A stretch of 10,050 nt of DNA from an uncultured Oscillospiraceae bacterium (lineage in GTDB: Bacteria; Bacillota; Clostridia; Oscillospirales; Acutalibacteraceae): assembly GCA_900543795.1 (NCBI GenBank), contig UQSH01000052.1, positions 1 through 10,050 of the forward strand. The letters are read 5' to 3'. The notes beneath the pieces are model-generated. The model had not been told where the DNA came from, did not search any database, and worked only from the letters and a program-made list of their open reading frames with translations. How positions within the stretch are numbered: position 1 is the stretch's first letter; each line of letters opens with the position of its first letter. Position numbers and translations under genes: made by a program. Below are positions 7,126 to 10,050 of the stretch, one piece after another.

Positions 7126-7260
7126 TCAGCAACCGCAACCGCAGTCGTTGTTGCCGCAACCGCAATTACCGAAGCCACCGCAGAGGAGAAGGATTATAAT
7201 AAGGATTACAATCCAAGATGAACCACCGCAGCCGCAACCGTTGTTACAACCGCAACCCAT
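7126..7260 (-). CDS. Small Gly/Cys-rich single-span membrane protein (44 residues), function unknown
   Basis: A short minus-strand ORF, ATG 7260 to TGA 7126-7128, encoding 44 residues: 10 Cys and 13 Gly. It starts MGCGCNNGCGCGGSS, then a hydrophobic stretch WIVILIIILLLC at 16-27, then GGFGNCGCGNNDCGCGC. Both flanks are built from repeated Gly-Cys codons. GGGAGG at 7268-7273 is seven bases before the ATG, and a terminator follows the stop, so it looks like a real gene. Very small Gly-rich membrane proteins of this layout (YjcZ-like) occur in spore-forming Firmicutes, but the Cys pattern here is only loosely similar. Metal binding or a spore-layer role is possible and unproven. A TATGAT box at 7287-7292 could be a -10, with no convincing -35. 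It lies 70 bases after the dehydrogenase gene. Confidence 0.8.
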   Translation of the reverse strand: MGCGCNNGCGCGGSSWIVILIIILLLCGGFGNCGCGNNDCGCGC

Positions 7261-7266
7261 AGCTGA

Positions 7267-7313
7267 ACCTCCCTTCGCTTTTCTAAATCATACTATGAAA
7301 AGCAAAGGAAAGT
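7267..7313 (-). promoter_or_regulatory. Hairpin that can hide the ribosome site of the small Gly/Cys-rich gene
   Basis: On the minus strand bases 7313-7297 pair with 7283-7267 without interruption: 17 pairs, three of them G-U, with a 13-base loop. All of the GGGAGG ribosome site (7273-7268) is in the 3' arm, opposite CTTTCC. RNA reading through from the dehydrogenase gene would fold this and block translation. RNA starting inside the loop, after the TATGAT box, could not. Any regulatory use is inferred. Confidence 0.55.
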
Positions 7314-7330
7314 GTTACATTAAAAATCTG

Positions 7331-8002
7331 CTAAATAATCATACCGCCGCTGACGCTTAAATCCTGCCCTGTTATATAGCCGCTTTGAGCAAAAAACAAA
7401 ACCGCTCTTGCAACCTCCTCGGGAGTGCCGATTCTTTCAAGCGGCACCTCACCGATAAGCTCCTCCTTTGAAAAATCACGGTTCATTCGAGTGTCAATTA
7501 TACCGGGGGAAACACAATTTACCGTTATACCGCTTGGAGCAAGCTCCTTTGCAAGCGCCTTTGTTAGCCCTATAACACCCGCCTTGCTCATTGAATAAAG
7601 CGTTTCGCAAGAGGCACCGACCTCGCCCCACATTGAAGAAATATTAACTATGCTGCCCGAATGGCTTTTGAGCATAAGCGAGGCGGCATTTTTACAGCAA
7701 AAATAAACTGCTCTTGCATTGACGCTCATTAAGCCCTCATAATCCTCTGCCGAGGTGTCGTTTATCATTTTAATAAGGCTTACTCCCGCATTATTAACAA
7801 GAACATCAAGGCCTTTAAAATTATAAAAAAGCGCATTAATTTCATCAACATTTTTTAAATTGCATTTTATTGCATTAACGCCGCTGAAATCGGGTGCAGT
7901 TTCGTTATAGGTTATATAAACATCATAGCCGTTTTCGGCAAAAAGAAGTGCGCACGCCTTTCCTATTCCCGTTGCACCGCCTGTTATCAAAGCTTTTTTC
8001 AT
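7331..8002 (-). CDS. Short-chain dehydrogenase/reductase, FabG-like
   Basis: A 223-residue NAD(P)-dependent oxidoreductase. It starts MKKALITGGATGIGKA, with the cofactor motif T7-G-G-A-T-G-I-G14. It also has NNAG at 70-73, Asn95, NISS with Ser123, Tyr136 and Lys140 (YSMSK), and PG at 166-167, so the Asn-Ser-Tyr-Lys catalytic set is complete. The segment after the catalytic Lys closely follows 3-oxoacyl-ACP reductases (GVIGLTKALAKELAP), but the protein is about 20 residues shorter than FabG and no fatty-acid gene is nearby, so the substrate is unknown. ATG 8002 is preferred to ATG 8008 because AAGGAA (8010-8015) is well spaced from it and almost touches the other. It is divergent from the gene at 8267 and shares a control region with it. 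Confidence 0.85.
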   Translation of the reverse strand: MKKALITGGATGIGKACALLFAENGYDVYITYNETAPDFSGVNAIKCNLKNVDEINALFYNFKGLDVLVNNAGVSLIKMINDTSAEDYEGLMSVNARAVYFCCKNAASLMLKSHSGSIVNISSMWGEVGASCETLYSMSKAGVIGLTKALAKELAPSGITVNCVSPGIIDTRMNRDFSKEELIGEVPLERIGTPEEVARAVLFFAQSGYITGQDLSVSGGMII

Positions 8003-8060
8003 AATCATCTTCCTTAGAAAATTAATAACAATTCACACCGTGTTTAATATAATATGCTTT

Positions 8061-8089
8061 ATATTATCACAAAAGATTGAACTTTTCAA
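8061..8089 (-). promoter_or_regulatory. Promoter of the short-chain dehydrogenase gene
   Basis: On the minus strand TTGAAA (8084-8089), a 17-base spacer and TAATAT (8061-8066) give a near-consensus promoter. Start is expected near 8054, about 50 bases before ATG 8002. Its -10 lies in a second inverted repeat, ATAATAT/ATATTAT at 8049-8055 and 8061-8067. Confidence 0.72.
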
Positions 8090-8091
8090 TC
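8075..8091. promoter_or_regulatory. Palindromic operator candidate shared by two divergent promoters
   Basis: GATTGAA, CTT, TTCAATC is a perfect 7-bp inverted repeat with a three-base centre. Because of the symmetry it supplies the -35 box of both divergent promoters (TTGAAC on plus, TTGAAA on minus). One regulator bound here could control both genes together. No regulator gene is visible nearby, so the operator role is inferred; the symmetry might only reflect two face-to-face -35 boxes. Confidence 0.45.
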
Positions 8092-8105
8092 GAATATGTT
8101 AATAT
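8077..8105 (+). promoter_or_regulatory. Promoter of the gene at 8267
   Basis: TTGAAC (8077-8082), a 17-base spacer and TAATAT (8100-8105). Start is expected near 8112, which places the first arm of the 25-bp inverted repeat at about the fifth base of the RNA and gives a leader of about 155 bases. Confidence 0.75.
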
Positions 8106-8116
8106 AAACAGTAATA

Positions 8117-8245
8117 TAGGCAATAAAGAGTAATCCGAACCTGCCAAAAACGCAGGAATACTTTATGTATTCCGAGTATTTTTAACATAGAGTAAGGGCA
8201 AATCAGCCAATTTGAACCACGGTTCGGATTGCTGTTTATTGCCTA
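8117..8245 (+). promoter_or_regulatory. Structured leader enclosed by a 25-bp inverted repeat: candidate cis-regulatory RNA or TA-flanked mini-transposon
   Basis: Bases 8117-8141 pair with 8221-8245: 25 positions with a single G-G mismatch (8128/8234) and one T-G wobble (8131/8231). The enclosed 79 bases can form hairpin 8155-8161/8167-8173 (GGAATAC, GTATTCC) or an exclusive 10-bp stem 8159-8168/8185-8194. The right arm ends 21 bases before the ATG at 8267, and the ribosome site GAGAGG (8251-8256) stays outside the stem. No poly-T terminator follows. I match it to no riboswitch class I know. Alternatively, the arms minus their outer TA would be 23-bp terminal repeats of a small mobile element with a TA target duplication, as in IS630/mariner-type derivatives. 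Confidence 0.6.
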
Positions 8246-8266
8246 ACCAAGAGAGGCAAGATAATT

Positions 8267-8764
8267 ATGGTCAAAGAGTTTTACACTATTTCGGTTTATG
8301 TTGATAAAGATGAAAATTTAATCGGTATCCCCTGCGGAGAAAGTGAAAAATACGGCATTGCCGATATAGACACGGTGCTTGTTTTAAAGGCTCCTTACAC
8401 GGAAAAGCAGGTTGAGGATTTTATTGAAAGGGTTTTTGAAGAATGCTATAAGAAAAAGCACAATGACGAAAGCCCCGTTTCAACAATTGAGCGTTATACA
8501 AAGAAAAAGGGCTTTGTTAACGCAACGGCGGATTTAACGCTGATTTCACTTGTTAAAACAAAGGAAAATTACTCTGTTATGCCCACCTTTAACGATTTTG
8601 AAAAGGGACCTCTTTGCATTGATGATGACGAAAGGCTTCTTGCAAACCCTTACAGTGAGGGCGAATTATATAAGGAAATCCACGATATAATTATGGTTTA
8701 TATGAAAGCGAATGCCTTTTATAAGGAAATGGCAGAGGCAGAAAGACGAAAAGGCAATCATTAA
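8267..8764 (+). CDS. Uncharacterised 165-residue acidic cytoplasmic protein, possibly CdiI/DUF1436 immunity-like
   Basis: I do not recognise this gene firmly. The 165-residue product has no signal peptide, membrane segment or cysteine motif. The N-terminal half alternates strand-like stretches (YTISVYVDKDENLIGIP) with a helix at about 46-62. The C-terminal half has YTKKKGFVNATADLTLISL (77-95), NYSVMPTFNDFEKGPLCI and, near the end, YSEGELYKEIHDIIMVYMK. The order 'K-x-F-x-x-A-T, Y-x-V-x-P-T-x-N, then S-x-E-L-x-x-x-I' loosely recalls contact-dependent-inhibition immunity proteins of the DUF1436 type, but no toxin gene is in view. GAGAGG at 8251-8256 lies ten bases before the ATG. It has its own promoter, a structured leader and a strong terminator, so it is probably a one-gene unit. 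Confidence 0.75.
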   Translation: MVKEFYTISVYVDKDENLIGIPCGESEKYGIADIDTVLVLKAPYTEKQVEDFIERVFEECYKKKHNDESPVSTIERYTKKKGFVNATADLTLISLVKTKENYSVMPTFNDFEKGPLCIDDDERLLANPYSEGELYKEIHDIIMVYMKANAFYKEMAEAERRKGNH

Positions 8765-8988
8765 ATTTTTTCCCGGCACGGTGCGTGCCGGGATTTTTTT
8801 ACGATTGCAAAGCACGAAAAGCTTTTCAAAATGCTTTTAATCAGATACCTTTCGGAATCCGAAGCACTAATACTATCACTTTCAGTAAAGCTATATTCAA
8901 CAATATCATTACCTTTTGTATATGATACAGATTTATCTTTAATAGTTGATGAATATGTTGTACCGAAATGTGTTTCAGTAACATCTTT
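8761..8988 (-). pseudogene. Possible gene remnant: 75-codon open frame without a start
   Basis: On the minus strand the frame from 8988 to TAA 8761-8763 stays open for 75 codons but has no ATG, and a TAA lies just upstream (8989-8991). The first part reads KDVTETHFGTTYSSTIKDKS followed by a Ser/Thr/Asp/Tyr-rich stretch that looks like real protein, perhaps the beta-rich part of an exported protein. The last 20 or so codons run into the opposite-strand terminator and are probably not original. It overlaps the end of the YcxB-like gene by 14 bases in another frame. No family was recognised. It could be chance openness in AT-rich DNA. Confidence 0.22.
8771..8800 (+). terminator. Strong intrinsic terminator after the 8267 gene
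   Basis: A perfect 10-bp GC-rich stem (8771-8780 with 8784-8793, CCCGGCACG and CGTGCCGGG at its core) with a three-base loop, or eight or nine pairs with five bases, followed by seven T (8794-8800). It begins six bases after the stop codon. The minus-strand side has A rather than T, so it works in one direction only. Confidence 0.93.
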
Positions 8989-9451
8989 TTATTTTTCCGT
9001 TAAACAATGCTTCAAATTCTTCAATTGTACCCTGGGTCAATAAATCCTTTTGGCATATGAGGTGTGCGGAAGGTCTGAAAAATCCTGCAACTGTCAGTGT
9101 GTAATATTCACCGTAATCTTTCACTGTCTTAATCTGCTCAATGTTCAAAGTGTCTGTAAATTTATCTTTAACACATATAATTACACCATCATTAATAGTT
9201 ATGTGTTCCGGCACGAGCCTGTCTTTACTTAACTTTAATTTAAGATATGGCAGCAAGATTGCAATGAGAAAGAAAATCGGAAAAATGATACACACTATGT
9301 ATTTTCTTGGTATTATAAAAGAAAAGAGAAAAGTGCAAGCAGGAATGCACATAACAAAGAAAAACAAAGAAGTGCCCAGGTTTTCTTTTACAAATCTTTT
9401 ATGGTAAAACTTTAATACATGTTCAGATAAGTTGCCTTTAAATTCAATCAT
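8975..9451 (-). CDS. YcxB-like membrane protein, downstream paralogue
   Basis: A 158-residue protein with two membrane segments near the N-terminus (about 27-47 and 51-70) and a soluble C-terminal domain. The C-terminal domain ends KDYGEYYTLTVAG, then CQKDLLTQGTIEEFEALF and NGKIK. The pattern 'YY-hydrophobic strand, then a Lys-Asp site, G-x-x-EEF, final helix' is that of YcxB-like C-terminal domains, which have unknown function in Firmicutes. AAAGGA (9459-9464) is seven bases before the ATG. It begins 20 bases after its paralogue, so they are probably cotranscribed. The extra RCY tail differs from the paralogue, which ends KM after the shared GKIK. Cell role is unknown; a membrane location is inferred from the hydrophobic segments. 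Confidence 0.78.
   Translation of the reverse strand: MIEFKGNLSEHVLKFYHKRFVKENLGTSLFFFVMCIPACTFLFSFIIPRKYIVCIIFPIFFLIAILLPYLKLKLSKDRLVPEHITINDGVIICVKDKFTDTLNIEQIKTVKDYGEYYTLTVAGFFRPSAHLICQKDLLTQGTIEEFEALFNGKIKRCY
9011..9057 (-). repeat. Copy A of a 47-bp direct repeat in the paralogue 3' ends
   Basis: Matches 9505-9551 at 42 of 47 bases by direct count. It encodes the shared CQKDLLTQG-x-IEEFE segment. Identity at DNA level is much higher than in the rest of the two genes. Confidence 0.85.
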
Positions 9452-9471
9452 AACATTTTCCTTTCTGCTAT

Positions 9472-9942
9472 TTACATTTTCTTTATCTTTCCTGCAAACA
9501 GGCTTTCAAATTCTTCAATTGAGCCTTGGGTCAATAAATCTTTTTGACATACGAAACGATAACTATATGCTTTAAATACAAAATAGTAAAATTCGCCGTA
9601 ATCTCTTACTTCTTTTACATCTTTCATAAATCTGGTGTCTACCATGGCATTACTTTTACTTACAATCATATCATTTTCAATATATACTTTTTGGGGAGTA
9701 ATTTTTTCTTTTTCTTTTTTTGTTTGAATATTTGGTAGTAAAAGTGCAAGTGCCGACAATATAATTGTTAAAATAACTGCTATTGGCTCAACAATAATAT
9801 TGAAAAGGAAATAGAAAGCCATATAAAGAATAATTAAACCGACAATAAATGCAACTGCCATAAACTTTTGTTGAAGTTTTACAATTTGTTTACAGAAAAA
9901 TTTTTGCGATTTCCCTGTTAAATATCCGTTAAATTCAATCAT
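9472..9942 (-). CDS. YcxB-like membrane protein, upstream paralogue
   Basis: A 156-residue protein with the same plan as its neighbour: MIEFNGYL start, membrane segments at about 27-50 and 53-70, a Lys/Glu-rich linker, then a soluble domain with RDYGEFYYFVFKA, CQKDLLTQGSIEEFESLF and AGKIKKM. The two proteins share the start, the DYGE-F/Y-Y motif and the nearly identical CQKDLLTQG-x-IEEFE-x-LF ending, while the membrane and linker parts have drifted. That points to an older tandem duplication with constraint on the C-terminus. AAGGAG (9949-9954) precedes the ATG by six bases. It is the first gene of the pair. Base composition is more AT-rich than the clp region. Confidence 0.78.
   Translation of the reverse strand: MIEFNGYLTGKSQKFFCKQIVKLQQKFMAVAFIVGLIILYMAFYFLFNIIVEPIAVILTIILSALALLLPNIQTKKEKEKITPQKVYIENDMIVSKSNAMVDTRFMKDVKEVRDYGEFYYFVFKAYSYRFVCQKDLLTQGSIEEFESLFAGKIKKM
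9505..9551 (-). repeat. Copy B of the 47-bp direct repeat
   Basis: Partner of 9011-9057, 494 bases away, in the upstream paralogue. Several of the five differences fall at silent third positions, which fits protein-level constraint after duplication. Confidence 0.85.
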
Positions 9943-9980
9943 AATATTCTCCTTAAATAATAGTTACGAAATAAAAAAAT

Positions 9981-10008
9981 AGTATATAGGAATAGTAACA
10001 CAGAACAA
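9981..10008 (-). promoter_or_regulatory. Weak promoter candidate for the YcxB-like pair
   Basis: On the minus strand TATACT (9981-9986) is preceded 16 bases upstream by TTGTTC (10003-10008), which keeps only the TTG of a -35. The surrounding 9943-10050 stretch is very AT-rich and holds no ORF I would call. A promoter is expected here, but the exact boxes are uncertain. Confidence 0.3.
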
Positions 10009-10050
10009 AAAAATATACAATAACAAATTATAAAATAAAAAACAATAATT

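Noticed and set aside
7079..7360. Plus-strand 93-codon frame encoding a Pro/Gln-rich protein
   Set aside because: It is the complement of Gly-Cys codon repeats of the minus-strand microprotein. It runs through that gene's terminator and ribosome site, has no ribosome site of its own, and its composition is explained by the repeat.
8117..8245. Known riboswitch or leader classes (T-box, c-di-GMP-I, THF, ZTP, fluoride, Mn, purine)
   Set aside because: None of the conserved core sequences I know for these classes is present, such as the T-box AGGGTGGNACCGCG or the ZTP CCGCCUGGGCA.
8975..8991. Frameshift joining the YcxB-like gene to the open frame that follows it
   Set aside because: The A-rich run would allow a slip, but the paralogue ends at the same GKIK position, so the stop at 8975 is the expected one.
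8831..9043. Plus-strand 70-codon frame between the 8267 gene and the YcxB-like genes
   Set aside because: No ribosome site, lies just after a strong terminator, and overlaps the conserved 3' end of the YcxB-like gene on the other strand.

Overview
The window looks like chromosomal DNA from a low-GC Gram-positive bacterium of the class Clostridia. It is most like the gut Oscillospiraceae/Ruminococcaceae, but that lineage is an inference. The reasons are the four-gene ctsR-mcsA-mcsB-clpC heat-shock operon, strong GGAGG-type ribosome sites, A/T-rich third codon positions, and small Gly/Cys-rich and YcxB-like proteins typical of Firmicutes.

Left, plus strand (1-2383): the end of a probable polysaccharide pyruvyl transferase, an iron-sulfur protein of the F420 hydrogenase beta-subunit family, and a histidinol-phosphate-type aminotransferase. 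Gaps of 16-17 bases suggest one operon, probably the tail of a surface-polysaccharide locus. A bidirectional hairpin terminator at 2395-2435 separates it from the convergent clpC operon.

Centre, minus strand (2443-7040): ctsR, mcsA, mcsB and clpC, encoding the class III heat-shock repressor, the kinase activator, the protein-arginine kinase and the Hsp100 unfoldase. A clear promoter (TTGACT, 17 bases, TAATAT) has three tandem CtsR-type boxes on and around it, so the operon is probably autoregulated. The encoded McsB departs from the family at several catalytic positions and at the phosphoarginine-binding motif, while the ClpC side looks intact.

Right centre (7069-8266): a 44-residue Gly/Cys-rich single-span protein lies on the minus strand with a strong ribosome site, its own terminator and a hairpin able to hide that ribosome site. 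Next to it is a FabG-like short-chain dehydrogenase. The dehydrogenase gene and the plus-strand gene at 8267 are divergent. Their two promoters share a 17-bp palindrome that contains both -35 boxes. The RNA toward 8267 would begin almost exactly at a 25-bp inverted repeat enclosing a structured leader, or alternatively a small TA-flanked transposon-derived element.

Right end (8267-10050): an unrecognised 165-residue protein with a strong terminator, a possible gene remnant, and two tandem YcxB-like membrane proteins that are paralogues. This part is more AT-rich and looks accessory. No tRNA, rRNA, CRISPR array, complete insertion sequence or known riboswitch class was recognised.
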